Positions 31,766 through 41,571 of a stretch of DNA of 64,000 nucleotides are shown one piece after another. A program made the position numbers and the translations under genes. The DNA is taken from positions 1 to 64,000 of the forward strand of contig DAOWCY010000011.1 of the NCBI GenBank assembly GCA_030639305.1, read 5' to 3'. The first letter of the stretch is position 1, and the number at the start of each line of letters is the position of its first letter. The notes below the pieces were generated by a model. The model saw only the letters and a list, made by a program, of their open reading frames with translations, did not search any database and had not been told where the DNA came from. Origin of the DNA: JAGLQA01 sp023135565 (GTDB lineage: Bacteria; Acidobacteriota; Aminicenantia; UBA2199).

Positions 31766-33182
31766 ATCATTAAGTTTCAAACTTACCATCTGGTATATGG
31801 TAATTTTGATCATTATTATTACGCTGGGCGGATTTTTTTTATTCGAGCGTTTCAGGTACAGCCTGATGGACGACCTGGAGAAAAAACTCAACCGGATCGC
31901 CACCACAACCTATAGAATATGGTGGAGCAAAAAAGGGGTCACCTGGCAAGATGCCCTGCGTAAAGCCGAAGAACAGTTCAAAATGTGCCAACCTTTTATC
32001 CAGGTGGTATTAATGCCTGATGAGCGCAAAGAGAACCCCAGGAACAAAACCTGGGAATTTCTCCATTCCGCCAATATCACAGGTGAGGGCTTCCATTTAG
32101 AGAAAGTGTTGTATCTAAAAGCCAGGGAGCAGGGGAGGGACAATCCTTTGTACCTGACCATGCAGGCCGCACCTCTTTCACCCTCTCCCTTAAGAACCAC
32201 CCTTTTCCGGGGCAGGAGTTATGTTGTCATCCAGGTGGGATTATCATTGGAGAACGCCATTAATGCCCAGCGGCGCCTGTTTATTATCTTGATCTTAGGC
32301 GGGCCTTTCCTGCTGCTGCTGGTGGGTATCGGCGGCAGTTTTATTATTCGCCGGGCCTTAAGGCCGGTCAAAAGCGTGGTGCAGACAGCGCAAAAAATCA
32401 GCGCCGAAAATCTTTCCATGCGCATCGAGTCCGGCGGGCGCCGGGATGAGATCGGCCAGTTGGTAGATACCTTTAACTCCATGATCGCCCGCTTAGAAGG
32501 TTCGGTGGATAAGATTCGCCGGTTCTCCGCCGACGTGTCCCATGAACTGCGCACCCCTTTAACCATTATCCGGGGAGAAGTAGAAGTCATCCTGAGAAAA
32601 GATAGAGACAAAAAAGAGTACCGGGAGATACTGGGCAGCATCCTGGAAGAGACCCAACAAATGGAAAATATTATCGACGACCTGCTGCTGCTTTCCCGGG
32701 CGCGTTCGGTTCACAATAAGATGGTGCTGGAGGATTTCCCGCTGCATGAAACCGTGCAGGAAGTGGTTGATAAATTTATCCCCGCGGCCGCGGGAAAAGA
32801 AATCCCTATGGAAGCAGAGGATATGGCTGCGGTGACTTTTACCGGCAAGCGTACTTTGATCGAGCGCATGGTGACCAATGTGATCGACAATGCCATTCGT
32901 TATACCCAGCCCGGAGGCGCCATAAAAATCGCTTTGAAAAAAGAGGCGGAAGCAGCGCTATTAACGGTTACAGACAGCGGCATCGGTATTCCCCCGGAAG
33001 CTTTGCCTGTGATTTTCGACCGTTTTTACGTAGTTGATAAGTCGCGCTCTAAGGAAAGCGGAGGCACCGGTTTAGGATTATCTATCGTCAAATGGATCGC
33101 CGACATTCACGATATAAAAATCGACGTAGACAGCCGGCCTGATCGAGGCACTACTTTTACTTTTTTGTTTCCCCTTTCTTGA
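31755..33182 (+). CDS. Sensor histidine kinase, CusS-like
   Basis: A 475-residue membrane kinase. Helix 1 (about 11-31), a periplasmic sensor of about 140 residues, helix 2 (about 172-195), HAMP (RRALRPVKSVV...), HisKA with phospho-His in DVSHELRTPLT (about 263), and HATPase_c with N box (NVIDNAIRYT), G1 (DSGIGIP), F box (FDRFYVVD) and G2 (GGTGLGLSIV). The whole layout matches heavy-metal sensor kinases of the CusS type. It is the cognate partner of the overlapping upstream regulator gene. Confidence 0.95.
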   Translation: MTFKSLSFKLTIWYMVILIIIITLGGFFLFERFRYSLMDDLEKKLNRIATTTYRIWWSKKGVTWQDALRKAEEQFKMCQPFIQVVLMPDERKENPRNKTWEFLHSANITGEGFHLEKVLYLKAREQGRDNPLYLTMQAAPLSPSPLRTTLFRGRSYVVIQVGLSLENAINAQRRLFIILILGGPFLLLLVGIGGSFIIRRALRPVKSVVQTAQKISAENLSMRIESGGRRDEIGQLVDTFNSMIARLEGSVDKIRRFSADVSHELRTPLTIIRGEVEVILRKDRDKKEYREILGSILEETQQMENIIDDLLLLSRARSVHNKMVLEDFPLHETVQEVVDKFIPAAAGKEIPMEAEDMAAVTFTGKRTLIERMVTNVIDNAIRYTQPGGAIKIALKKEAEAALLTVTDSGIGIPPEALPVIFDRFYVVDKSRSKESGGTGLGLSIVKWIADIHDIKIDVDSRPDRGTTFTFLFPLS

Positions 33183-33189
33183 ACCCGCA

Positions 33190-33380
33190 GCCCCACGACG
33201 TGGACCCCGTGCTTACGGGGAGGCGATAAGCTGCTTCGCCGCAAGAGGCAGCGTGTGAGCGCTTTTGATTTTAAATTATAAAAAGTTTTGATCAAACTTT
33301 TACAAAAGTTTGGCCTCCCCGGCAGGGGCCGCCGGAGGCAAGCCCGCGGCGCGGGCACCCTATGAGCTACTTCGCAGCCC
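33190..33380 (+). repeat. Modular hairpin repeat
   Basis: Copy containing a CCCACGACGTGG-like module, CCCCGT/ACGGGG arms, GCTGC-TTC-GCCGC (one mismatched pair), the CAAACTTTT stem and GGCCTCCCCGGCAGGGGCCGCC-type end (read in two pieces). It separates the two-component genes from the ATPase gene. Confidence 0.65.
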
Positions 33381-33401
33381 CGTGCCACGGGGCCGCACCA
33401 C

Positions 33402-33430
33402 TTGCAAAAAAAAAACTTTGGTACTATAAT
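33402..33430 (+). promoter_or_regulatory. Promoter with near-leaderless start for the ATPase gene
   Basis: TTGCAA (33402-33407), 17 bases, TATAAT (33425-33430). The predicted start (33437) lies two bases before the ATG at 33439; no ribosome site is visible. Confidence 0.55.
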
Positions 33431-33438
33431 TAATCCCC

Positions 33439-34972
33439 ATGATAAAAAAAGCAAAACGTTATTTTAATACTTCCGGCCCCAATATACCCGCGGAACACTA
33501 CACCCTGAAAAGAGAAAAATTAATCGAAAAAGGGATCGCCCTGGTAAACAACAGCAGGTATTTCACCATCTGGGCGCCGCGCCAGACCGGGAAATCCACC
33601 TATTTCAGGCTGCTGGCCAAAGAATTGATAAAAAAAAACTTCAAGGTCACGCATATAAACCTGGAAAACTACAGTACTGCCCCTTTGTCGGCTCTTTTTA
33701 GTTACCTTTTTAGAAAAATAAAAGAAAATTGGGGTATCGAATTGAAAAGCGGCAATCTTGGGGATTTGCATAACGATATCGCTAAAATAAAAGACAGGCA
33801 GTGTGTTCTGATTATCGACGAAATCGAAGGATTAAATCCCGAACTTTTCGGTCAATTTCTCCATACTATCAGGAACCTCTACCATTCCCGCGAAGACCAT
33901 GCCCTTAAATCGGTTATCCTGGTAGGAGTCAGCAATATCTTAGGCGTAGTCCAGGACAATGCCAGCCCCTTCAATATAGCCGATAACCTGCCGGTTCCCT
34001 ATTTTACTAAAGAGGAAACTTTCGCACTCTTAGGCCAACACGAAGCGGAAACAGGCCAATTTTTCACCCCGGAAGTAAAAAAAAAAAATATCCTATATCA
34101 CCGCCAATCAACCCGGTTTAGTAAATGCCTTTGCCTACAAGTTGGTGGAACGGTTCGAGGACAAAGAACTAATAGACTACGACCACTATTTAAACATAGA
34201 AGATTGGTTCCTCACCGAAGCCATAGATAAAAACATCGGCAATATCGTCAACAAAGCCAGGCTCTACCGGCAATTTATCGAAAGATTGCTGTTCAAAAGA
34301 GAAAAGATAAAATTCGATATCGAAAGAGAGTCCATAAAATTTCTTCATATCCACGGTTTGCTGAAAAAAGGAAGCGGCGGCTTCGTGGAATTCTGGGTGC
34401 CGCTTTACAAGAAAAAATTGTTAAGCGCCTTTTATCCTTATTCCAACGGGGAGAGCGATTTCTTTTTCAGGCGCATCGACTTAGACGAGCTCTTTTTTGA
34501 GAATGGGGATATTAATTTCGACCGCCTCATCGAGAACTATAAAGATTATGTCAAAAGAAGGAGTTTCCGCTATTTCCGCGAAAAAGACAAAGACACCGGC
34601 GCGTACTTACAGATCAAAGAAGCGGCCCTGATGTACAGTTTCGATACTTATATCAATAATTTCCTGGCCGAGATCGGGGGCAAAAGTTATTTAGAACCTC
34701 ATACCGGGTTGGGAATCAGCGACCTGATCATCAACTATAACAACAAAGAGTACGTGTTTGAAGCAAAAATATACCGCAATAATTTTCAATTCAGGAAAGG
34801 CAAAAAGCAGTTGGCTTATTATTGTCGCAGTATCGGGGTTTTGACGGGCATTTATCTTGTTTTTCTGCCCAATGACGTCAAGTCCCCGGAGGTAAAAGAC
34901 AACAAAGAAGAGTTGGACGGTGTAGCTGTCGGCACCTATATCATCGAATATGATGAAGAGAAAGATTTTTAA
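33439..34972 (+). pseudogene. AAA ATPase - PD-(D/E)XK nuclease, frameshifted in a poly(A) tract
   Basis: Read through one frame change this encodes about 510 residues. The N-terminal AAA part has Walker A APRQTGKST (about 34-42) and Walker B VLIIDEIEGL; the C-terminal part has a PD-(D/E)XK-like site in GISDLIINYNNKEYVFEAK (D, then ExK). The family is frequent in Bacteroidota and Aminicenantes-like genomes and is of uncertain role. The frame breaks in a run of 12 A (34077-34088). Removing one A restores the conserved continuation SYITANQPGLVNAFAYKLV. The gene may be corrupted, misassembled in the homopolymer, or expressed by slippage. The remaining frames are intact on both sides, which argues against old decay. 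Confidence 0.75.
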
Positions 34973-34997
34973 ATTATGGTAGAAATAGTATACAGTG

Positions 34998-35060
34998 TTT
35001 TTTTCAAGACTAAGCTCGAAAAAAAAGCCACCTGGCGGTGGGAACTCGAATATGGAAGTG
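34998..35060 (+). other. Structured leader element, short copy
   Basis: AAGACTAAGCTCGAAAA, a perfect hairpin CCACC-TGGC-GGTGG, and AACTCGAATATGG directly before the topB start. This is the 5' half of the element seen at 1741-1944 and 44930-45010; the later hairpins are missing, being replaced by the coding region. Confidence 0.55.
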
Positions 35061-35064
35061 AGAA

Positions 35065-37182
35065 ATGAAAACTATCGTTTTAGCGGAAAAACCCAGCGTA
35101 GGCCGGGAACTGGCCCGCGTCCTGAAATGCAATAAAAAAGCCAAAGGATTTTTCGAAGGCAGTAAATACGTGGTCACCTGGGCTTTAGGCCACTTAGTCA
35201 CCCTGGCCGAACCGGGAGACTACGATCAAAGATATAAGCAGTGGCTCATGGAATACCTGCCGATGATGCCGGAAAAACTGAAACTGAAAGTAATAGGAAA
35301 AACGTCCCACCAGTTCCGCCAGGTGACTTTCTTGATGAAACGGAACGATATCTCCGATTTAATCATCGCTACCGATGCCGGAAGGGAAGGCGAATTAGTG
35401 GCCCGCTGGATCATGAAACTGGCCGGTTGGCGAAAACCGGTTAAAAGACTGTGGGTCTCTTCCCAGACCGACCAGGCCCTCTTGCAGGGTTTTGCCAACC
35501 TCAAACCGGGCAATGACTACATTAATTTATTCAATGCCGCCGTATGCCGGGCGGAAGCAGACTGGCTCATCGGGTTGAATGTGACCCGCGCCCTGACCTG
35601 CAAATTCGACGCCCAACTGACTGCGGGCCGGGTGCAAACACCCACCCTGGCCATGATTATCGAACGGGAAAAAGAGATCAAAAACTTCAAACCGGTGAAT
35701 TTCTGGACATTAAGCGCCGATTTCGGCGACTATTCGGGCATGTGGCGCAGCGACAAAGGCAATTTCAGGCTCTTCGATCAGCAGAAAGCCCGGCGCATCG
35801 AAGAAAAAGTGAAAGGCCAAAGCGGCGAAATAATCAGCCTAACAGTCAAGGAAAAAAAGGAACACCCGCCCCTGGCTTATGATCTCACCGAACTGCAGAG
35901 AGACGCCAACCGGCGTTACGGTTTTTCCGCCCAAAAGACGCTTTCTGTTTTGCAGGGACTTTACGAAAGGCACAAGCTGGTCACTTACCCGCGCACCGAT
36001 TCCCGTTATATTACCCACGATATAGTACCCACCCTGCCGCAGCGGCTGAAGAGCATGGCCGCCGGTTCCTATGCCGCCTTAGTCAAACCCCTGCTGGAAA
36101 AGAAACCGACGCCGGGAAAAAGTTTCGTTAACGACAGCCGGGTAACCGATCACCACGCCATTATACCCACGGAGCAGGCGCTCAACCTGACTGCCTTAGA
36201 TATAGATGAGAAGAAGCTCTATGACCTGATCGCCAAACGGTTTATTGCCGTTCTTTATCCTCTCTACCGCTATGACCGCATCACCATAGTCACCTCTGTC
36301 AACGGGGAGAAGTTCGTTTCTCAAGGCAAAGCGGTAAAAGAGATGGGCTGGCGGGCTGTCACAGTCAGGCCGGAGATAGGGGCCGGCGCCGGCGAAGAAG
36401 CCCTGCTGCCGGAACAAACCTTAAAACAGCAGAAAAAGGGCGAAAAGAAACAGGTTAAAAGTTGTAAAATAAAAAACGGCAAAACCCAGCCGCCGCCGCG
36501 CTACAATGAAGCCACCCTGCTGACAGCCATGGAGAGCCCGGGCAAGTTTATCGAAGATGAGGCACTGCGCGAGTCCATCAAGCAGGGCGGGTTGGGCACA
36601 CCGGCCACCCGGGCGGAAATCATCGAAAAACTGCTCTACAATTTTTATATAGAGAGGAGCGGACGGGAGCTGCTGCCTACTTCTAAAGGACGGCAGTTGA
36701 TCGATTTAGTTCCACCTGCTTTGAAATCCCCGGAATTGACCGCCCAGTGGGAACGGCGGCTGTCCAGGATCGCCCGCGGCCAGGAGAGCGATAAAAATTT
36801 CATCGCGGATATCCGCCGCAATGCGAAGGAGCTGGTAGACAGTGTCAAGACCGACACATCTGTTTACAAGGCGGAAAACATCACCAAAACCAAATGCCCC
36901 ATGTGTAACAATTTTATGTTGATGGTCAAAGGTCAGAAAGGCAATATGTTGATATGTTCCGACCGCACCTGCGGGCACAGGCAGTCCGACAAAGATGAGT
37001 CCCATGAGTATTGGAGTTCCGAAAGAGGCAGGGGAAAAGGCCGGGGCAGGGGAAAAATGGAAGGGCGCATGGGCAAAAAGATGATAGAGCGGTTCAGCGA
37101 TAACAAGAAGAAAACCGGCGGCAGCCTTGGCGATCTGTTTGAAGCCGCCTTAGACAAAAAAGGGGGCGGGGGAAACAACTGA
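35065..37182 (+). CDS. topB: DNA topoisomerase III (type IA)
   Basis: A 705-residue type IA topoisomerase. The TOPRIM domain begins VLAEKPSVGRELA and carries DAGREGE (about 104-110); the strand-cutting tyrosine is in LVTYPRTDSRYI (about Y308). GLGTPATRAEIIEKL marks the fourth domain. The C-terminal tail has one zinc finger (CPMCNNF...CSDRTCGH) followed by a basic Arg/Gly/Lys-rich segment that may bind DNA. It decatenates single-stranded-containing DNA and replication intermediates. The length and single finger fit TopB, not TopA. The leader holds a structured-element copy and the gene ends in a clear terminator. Confidence 0.95.
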   Translation: MKTIVLAEKPSVGRELARVLKCNKKAKGFFEGSKYVVTWALGHLVTLAEPGDYDQRYKQWLMEYLPMMPEKLKLKVIGKTSHQFRQVTFLMKRNDISDLIIATDAGREGELVARWIMKLAGWRKPVKRLWVSSQTDQALLQGFANLKPGNDYINLFNAAVCRAEADWLIGLNVTRALTCKFDAQLTAGRVQTPTLAMIIEREKEIKNFKPVNFWTLSADFGDYSGMWRSDKGNFRLFDQQKARRIEEKVKGQSGEIISLTVKEKKEHPPLAYDLTELQRDANRRYGFSAQKTLSVLQGLYERHKLVTYPRTDSRYITHDIVPTLPQRLKSMAAGSYAALVKPLLEKKPTPGKSFVNDSRVTDHHAIIPTEQALNLTALDIDEKKLYDLIAKRFIAVLYPLYRYDRITIVTSVNGEKFVSQGKAVKEMGWRAVTVRPEIGAGAGEEALLPEQTLKQQKKGEKKQVKSCKIKNGKTQPPPRYNEATLLTAMESPGKFIEDEALRESIKQGGLGTPATRAEIIEKLLYNFYIERSGRELLPTSKGRQLIDLVPPALKSPELTAQWERRLSRIARGQESDKNFIADIRRNAKELVDSVKTDTSVYKAENITKTKCPMCNNFMLMVKGQKGNMLICSDRTCGHRQSDKDESHEYWSSERGRGKGRGRGKMEGRMGKKMIERFSDNKKKTGGSLGDLFEAALDKKGGGGNN

Positions 37183-37215
37183 CGGCGGCTCTGGGAACTA
37201 AATTTCTCAGAGGGC

Positions 37216-37241
37216 GCACCTGCTGGGTGCTTTGTTTTTTT
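37216..37241 (+). terminator. Rho-independent terminator of topB
   Basis: GCACC-TGCTG-GGTGC followed directly by TTTGTTTTTTT, 34 bases after the topB stop. It is the only intrinsic terminator in the window with both a stem and a T-tract that I would call with confidence. Confidence 0.7.
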
Positions 37242-37261
37242 AGCAAACTTTCACAGGGTGT

Positions 37262-37312
37262 TAAACAGAAGTTTTTGTCCAACTTTTTTCAAAAAGTTGG
37301 CCCCCGGAGGCA
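37262..37312 (+). repeat. Modular hairpin repeat, variant stem
   Basis: Short copy with AGAAGTTTTTGTCC and the stem CCAACTTTTT-TC-AAAAAGTTGG followed by CCCCCGGAGGC. The stem differs from other copies on both arms. Confidence 0.65.
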
Positions 37313-37379
37313 ATATATGTGATAAATTCGGTTTATCCGACTGCAATTAGCCAAAAGTCGGTATTTCTCAAAATTTTCC

Positions 37380-37408
37380 TTGACTTATCCAGCGGATTTC
37401 TTTATCAT
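37380..37408 (+). promoter_or_regulatory. Promoter of feoAB
   Basis: TTGACT (37380-37385), 17 bases, TATCAT (37403-37408), 40 bases before the feoA start. No palindrome resembling a Fur or DtxR operator is evident. Confidence 0.55.
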
Positions 37409-37448
37409 AAGGGGATTTATCGAAATTTGATTTTTGGAAGAATAGATT

Positions 37449-37694
37449 ATGAAACAAATAAATTTAGTAGAAGCGCCTGCTAATGTCGAATTAGCAGTTT
37501 TAGAAATAAATGCCGGGCTTTTGGCCAGGAAAAGGTTGATTGCCATGGGCGTTCATATAGAAGATAAACTGGTCAAATTCAACAGCTCCGCCTGGGGCCC
37601 GGTTTTACTGCAAAATGTCACCCTGAACTCATCGAAAATAGCCGTCGGTAGAAGATTGGCCCAAAAAATTTTGGTGGGATATGAAAGCGCCTAA
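37449..37694 (+). CDS. feoA: Ferrous iron transport protein FeoA
   Basis: An 81-residue SH3-like protein of the FeoA family (LARKRLIAMGVHIEDKLV, GPVLLQNVTLNSSKIAVGRRLAQKILV, read as two segments), with the typical conserved RL..MG turn and the C-terminal iron-dependent-repressor-like barrel. FeoA assists the FeoB permease in Fe(II) uptake. It overlaps feoB by 14 bases, so translation is coupled. Start at the ATG with GGAAGA upstream. Confidence 0.9.
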   Translation: MKQINLVEAPANVELAVLEINAGLLARKRLIAMGVHIEDKLVKFNSSAWGPVLLQNVTLNSSKIAVGRRLAQKILVGYESA

Positions 37695-39601
37695 AATCGT
37701 CCTGGTAGGGCAGCCCAATGCCGGGAAAAGTACTGTTTTTAACGTACTTTCCGATATAAAGGCTGCTTCGTCGAATTTCTCCGGCACTTCGGTGGAGTTC
37801 ACTGAAAGCGTTATCGCTGTCAGGGGCAGGAGTTTCCATATCGTCGACCTGCCCGGGATTTACTCGCTGAATGCCGGTGATGAAGCGGAGCGGGTTACTT
37901 TAGACTATTTGCTCCACCAGGAAGTGGATTTAATCATAAACGTGGTGGATGCGTCGCTGCTGGCGCGCAGTTTAGAATTAACGGTGGAATTGCTGGAGTT
38001 CGGTATCCCCATGGTGATTGCCCTCAATATGTGGGATGAAGCGGACAGGAAAGGTTTGAAAATCTATCCCCGTAAATTAGAGAAAATATTAAATGTGCCG
38101 GTAGTTACCACTTCGGCGCTTTATGGTAAAGGAGTGAAAAACCTCATAGAGAAATGCTGCGACACGATTACCGGCGCAGGGATAACCCCGGTCAGGATCG
38201 AGTATACTGCCCACGTGGAAAAAATCGTGGCCCGGTTGGAAGCAGACCTAACAGGTCAAAAAAAAAAAAATAAAAGACAGCGGTTCCACCCGCTTCTATG
38301 CCATCAAAGCAATCGAGAATCCGGCTTTGGTGCCGGCAGAGATGTTAACATTAATAGCGAAAGAAGTGGAGGCAGCCGGGAACGAGCTAACCGAACAACA
38401 CAGCAAAGACAGTTATGAGACCATTTCTTATGAACGGCACCATATTTCCATGAAATTAGCGGAAGATATTTCCCATTTTATAGATAGGAAAGAAGTGCCG
38501 TTCCGGGAGAAGTTGGATAGATTTTTCCTGCACCCGATTTTCGGTTATTTCCCGCTTTTGTTTTTCTTTTTCATCTTTTTTATCGTCATTTATTTTACCG
38601 GCAATTTATTGAGTGAAATCATTAATATCCCTTTAGGAAAGATTCCCCCTTTATACGAAGGATTAAGAACTTCTCCTTTCTGGTGGTTTACAGTGGATGG
38701 GGTATTTCAAGGTATCTCCGGAGCCATCGGCATTGTGCTGCCCTATTTTCTGCCGCTCATTTTTTTGACTTCGATTTTCGAAGATACCGGGTACTTAGCG
38801 CGCATCGCTTTTTTGATGGACGGGATTATGCATAAAATGGGCTTGCATGGCAAATCAGTGGCTCCTTTTATCCTGGGTTTCGGTTGTTCCGTGCCCGCTT
38901 TGTACGGCACCCGGATTATCGAGAACAAGCGCGACCGCATGTTAACCGCGCTGCTCATCCCTTTTATTCCCTGTTCCGCCCGCACTACGGTTATTTTTGC
39001 GCTGGCCATTGCCTTTACCGGTCCGCTGTGGGCGCTGTTCATTTATCTTTTTGTGGCCCTTGTGGTGGCGGTAACCGGGAAACTGCTGTCTGTTTTTATG
39101 GGCAAACCCACCGGGTTGATATTGGAGATACCCGACCTGAAAGTACCTTCGCTGCGGGTCTCTTTTAGTAAATCCTGGATGAAAGTGAAAGATTTTTTAG
39201 GTTTTGCGCTGCCTTTTTTAGTGATAGGCAGCATGGTGATGGGCTGGCTCGAATACTTAAAAATTAACGACAGTGTGAATAAAATATTTGCCCCGCTGTT
39301 GAGCGGTGTGTTGGGACTGCCTGAGGCCTTAGGTTCTACGTTGGTTTTCGGATTTTTCAGGAAGGAATTGATTATCGTGATGGCCAAAAACGCCATGGGC
39401 GTCGAGTCTATCGCGGAACTGCCGCTGTCCCCGGAGCAAATTATTGTTTTCCTGGTATTTGTGACCCTTTATTTTCCTTGTTTTGCTACCTTTGTGGTGA
39501 TGTGGAAAGAGTTCGGCAAGAAGGTGGTTTTGTTGTCCACGGTGTTGAGCATCGGCGCTGCCCTAATTGCTGCTTATGTAATTAAAACGATTTTGATTTA
39601 G
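37681..39601 (+). pseudogene. feoB: Ferrous iron transporter FeoB, frameshifted in a poly(A) tract
   Basis: Read with one frame change, about 639 residues. N-terminal G domain: G1 GQPNAGKST (about 11-18), FSGTSVEF switch region, G3 DLPG, G4 NMWD. Membrane part: eight or more helices with the gate-type motifs LGFGCSVPAL and FIPCSARTTVIFAL, and a C-terminal helix bundle ending AALIAAYVIKTILI. FeoB imports Fe(II) under anoxic conditions. The frame breaks in a run of 13 A (38258-38270); with one A fewer the protein continues as IKDSGSTRFYAIKAIENPALV. The break falls in the linker between the G domain and membrane part. An essential-looking gene with a single homopolymer fault suggests an assembly error or slippage instead of loss. 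Confidence 0.85.
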
Positions 39602-39628
39602 CCTGAGCCCGAATTTTTCACAACATTT

Positions 39629-39820
39629 TGCCTCCGGCGGCCCTGCCGGGGGCCAAACTTTTGAAAAAGTTTGATCAAAACTTTTGTTAAGTGTAACGTT
39701 TGGGCAAATTTCAATACGTTGGAAATGGGGCACAAGTGTTTGCAATTTGTTTCAAACAACAGATTCCCGGCTTTTGGCACACCCCCGCGAAGCGGCTCAT
39801 AGGTTGGGGGGCCGCCCCCT
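39629..39820 (-). repeat. Modular hairpin repeat, reverse orientation
   Basis: GCCTCCGGCGGCCCTGCCGG/GGGCC end, then CAAACTTTTGAAAAAGTTTG and ATCAAAACTTTTG, and further on GCGAAGCGGCTCATAGG plus GGGGGGCCGCCCCC. It fills most of the gap between feoB and the AlbA-type gene. Confidence 0.65.
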
Positions 39821-39842
39821 TGAATTTAATACCTGTTTGGGA

Positions 39843-39871
39843 TAGACAAATGTATCTAAATCATGTATAAT
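39843..39871 (+). promoter_or_regulatory. Promoter of the AlbA-type regulator
   Basis: TAGACA (39843-39848), 17 bases, TATAAT (39866-39871), giving a leader of about 26 bases. Confidence 0.55.
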
Positions 39872-39903
39872 TAACCCGGTTATATTTGTATGGTATGTGA
39901 AAA

Positions 39904-41412
39904 ATGAATAAAAAGGCGCTTAAAGAAAGACTGAACTGCCGGGAATGGGAGGACTTCGAAGCAAAAGAAGCCAAAAATAGCGTTCCTAAAGATATATGGA
40001 AAACAGTCGGCGCCTTCGCCAATACGGAAGGTGGACATATCGTACTGGGAATAATGGAACAGGAAGACGGACAGTTAACAGTTTCCGGCGTCAAAAATAT
40101 CGAGAAAGTCCAGAACGACTTTATCAGCACCCTGAGAGGTGAAAAATTTAATATCCAGCTCTCCTCGAGAGGACATATTTTCGATTTTGAGGGGAAAAAA
40201 GTACTTCTTTTTAAAATCAATGCCATGCCCCGGAGTTGTAAACCGATTTATTACGGTGGAGATATCCGCAGCACATATATCAGGCGAGGCAACGGAGACC
40301 ACAAATGCAGCAAAGAAGAAATCAACCGCATGCTCAGGGAAGCTTCCGAGTTCTCTTCCGATTCCATGATCCTCGATGGTTTTAATATTAATGATGTAGA
40401 CAGCGAAAGCATCACGGTTTACAAAAAATATCTCAGCTTTAGAAACCCGGAAAGTCTCTTTATTCCTATGGCTGATGAAAGTTTTTTGAAAAAATTAGGC
40501 TGCCTCAAGATAAACCGGGAAAGAGATAATAAAGCGGAACTCACCATGGCGGGTCTGCTGCTTTTCGGCAAAGAAGACAGCATCAGGGAGCGGTTCCCGG
40601 CCTACGAACTTGATATTTACCTTGTTCCCAGGGACGATGTAGTGGCTGAAAAAGTACGCTGGAACGACAGGCAAATATATGAAACAAACCTGATAAAAAC
40701 TTATTTAGAAGCCATCCAGTACATGAAAAATAAAATCGAAATCCCTTTTGCTCTTTCGGTGGACAATATCACCCGCACCGAGGAAGTGCCGGCCGTCATT
40801 TCCATAAGAGAAGCGCTGGTCAATATGTTAATCCACCGGGACTATTTTGAAAACGGCCAGTCCAGTATAAGGATTTATCGCGACAGGATAGATATGTTCA
40901 ATCCCGGTTCATCGCCCAAAACCGTGGAAGAAATTATCGAAGACGATGTGACCGTACCTCGAAACCCGGTTATAGCAAAGATTTTCAGGCTCATAGGCTG
41001 GGCCGAAGTGGCGGGCGGAGGCATGTTGAAGATATTTAAGAATTGGAGGTTCGCCGGGTATGTAGAGCCGGAGATCATAAACAATGTACCGGGTTACTAT
41101 TTTAAAATGATATTCCCCTTAGAATCCAGGGAGAATCGCTATGAAGCCCGCGAGAGTTTGGTGGCAAAAAGAGCGGGAATCGACCTGGATGAGCCTGTAA
41201 GATTGTCCGGGACAGGAAAAAAAATCATCGACAAAATAAGACAAAACCGATATATTACCTACGAGGAACTGGCAAAGGCGCTGCGTAAAGACAAAACAAC
41301 GGTCTTTAGATATTTGCAGAAACTTAAAGAAAATTTTGTTATTGAACGTATCGGTTCCAATAAGATCGGGCATTGGATAATTCTAAGAGAAGTCGAGGAT
41401 TCATCCTCTTAA
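39904..41412 (+). CDS. AlbA_2/Schlafen-type putative DNA-binding regulator
   Basis: A 502-residue protein. Residues about 10-150 form the AlbA_2 (Schlafen-like, divergent AAA_4) domain: WEDFEAKEAK with E-x-K, VGAFANTEGGHIVLGI, YIRRGNGDHKCS. The middle contains ISIREALVNMLIHRDYFENG and AEVAGGGMLKIF, the HATPase_c_4-like block of this family. The C-terminus is a winged-helix domain (ITYEELAKALRKDKTTVFRYLQKL). Proteins of this type are annotated as ATP-binding transcriptional regulators; some Schlafen-like members cleave RNA or act in defence. It stands alone. Confidence 0.85.
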   Translation: MNKKALKERLNCREWEDFEAKEAKNSVPKDIWKTVGAFANTEGGHIVLGIMEQEDGQLTVSGVKNIEKVQNDFISTLRGEKFNIQLSSRGHIFDFEGKKVLLFKINAMPRSCKPIYYGGDIRSTYIRRGNGDHKCSKEEINRMLREASEFSSDSMILDGFNINDVDSESITVYKKYLSFRNPESLFIPMADESFLKKLGCLKINRERDNKAELTMAGLLLFGKEDSIRERFPAYELDIYLVPRDDVVAEKVRWNDRQIYETNLIKTYLEAIQYMKNKIEIPFALSVDNITRTEEVPAVISIREALVNMLIHRDYFENGQSSIRIYRDRIDMFNPGSSPKTVEEIIEDDVTVPRNPVIAKIFRLIGWAEVAGGGMLKIFKNWRFAGYVEPEIINNVPGYYFKMIFPLESRENRYEARESLVAKRAGIDLDEPVRLSGTGKKIIDKIRQNRYITYEELAKALRKDKTTVFRYLQKLKENFVIERIGSNKIGHWIILREVEDSSS

Positions 41413-41421
41413 GCCGTTCAA

Positions 41422-41570
41422 AAATGCAGTCAGAAATGCAGTTATAAAAAAACCTGGAAATGCTTACTGGGAGGGCTTTTCGCCTGTTTTAGACAGCAAA
41501 AAAAATTGAACGAAATGCAGTTATAAATGCAGTTATAAATGCAGTCGGAAATGCAGTTATAAATGCCGGG
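41422..41570 (+). repeat. 12-bp tandem repeats after the AlbA-type gene
   Basis: Units of AAATGCAGTTAT or AAATGCAGTC(A/G)G: two at 41422-41445 and five (last partial) at 41513-41570, separated by 67 bases. The second array ends exactly against the 3' end of the converging peptidase gene. Spacers are absent, so this is a minisatellite and not CRISPR. Confidence 0.8.
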
Positions 41571-41571
41571 A

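Noticed and set aside
41422..41570. Possible CRISPR array
   Set aside because: Units of 12 bp are directly adjacent with no unique spacers, and no cas genes are present.
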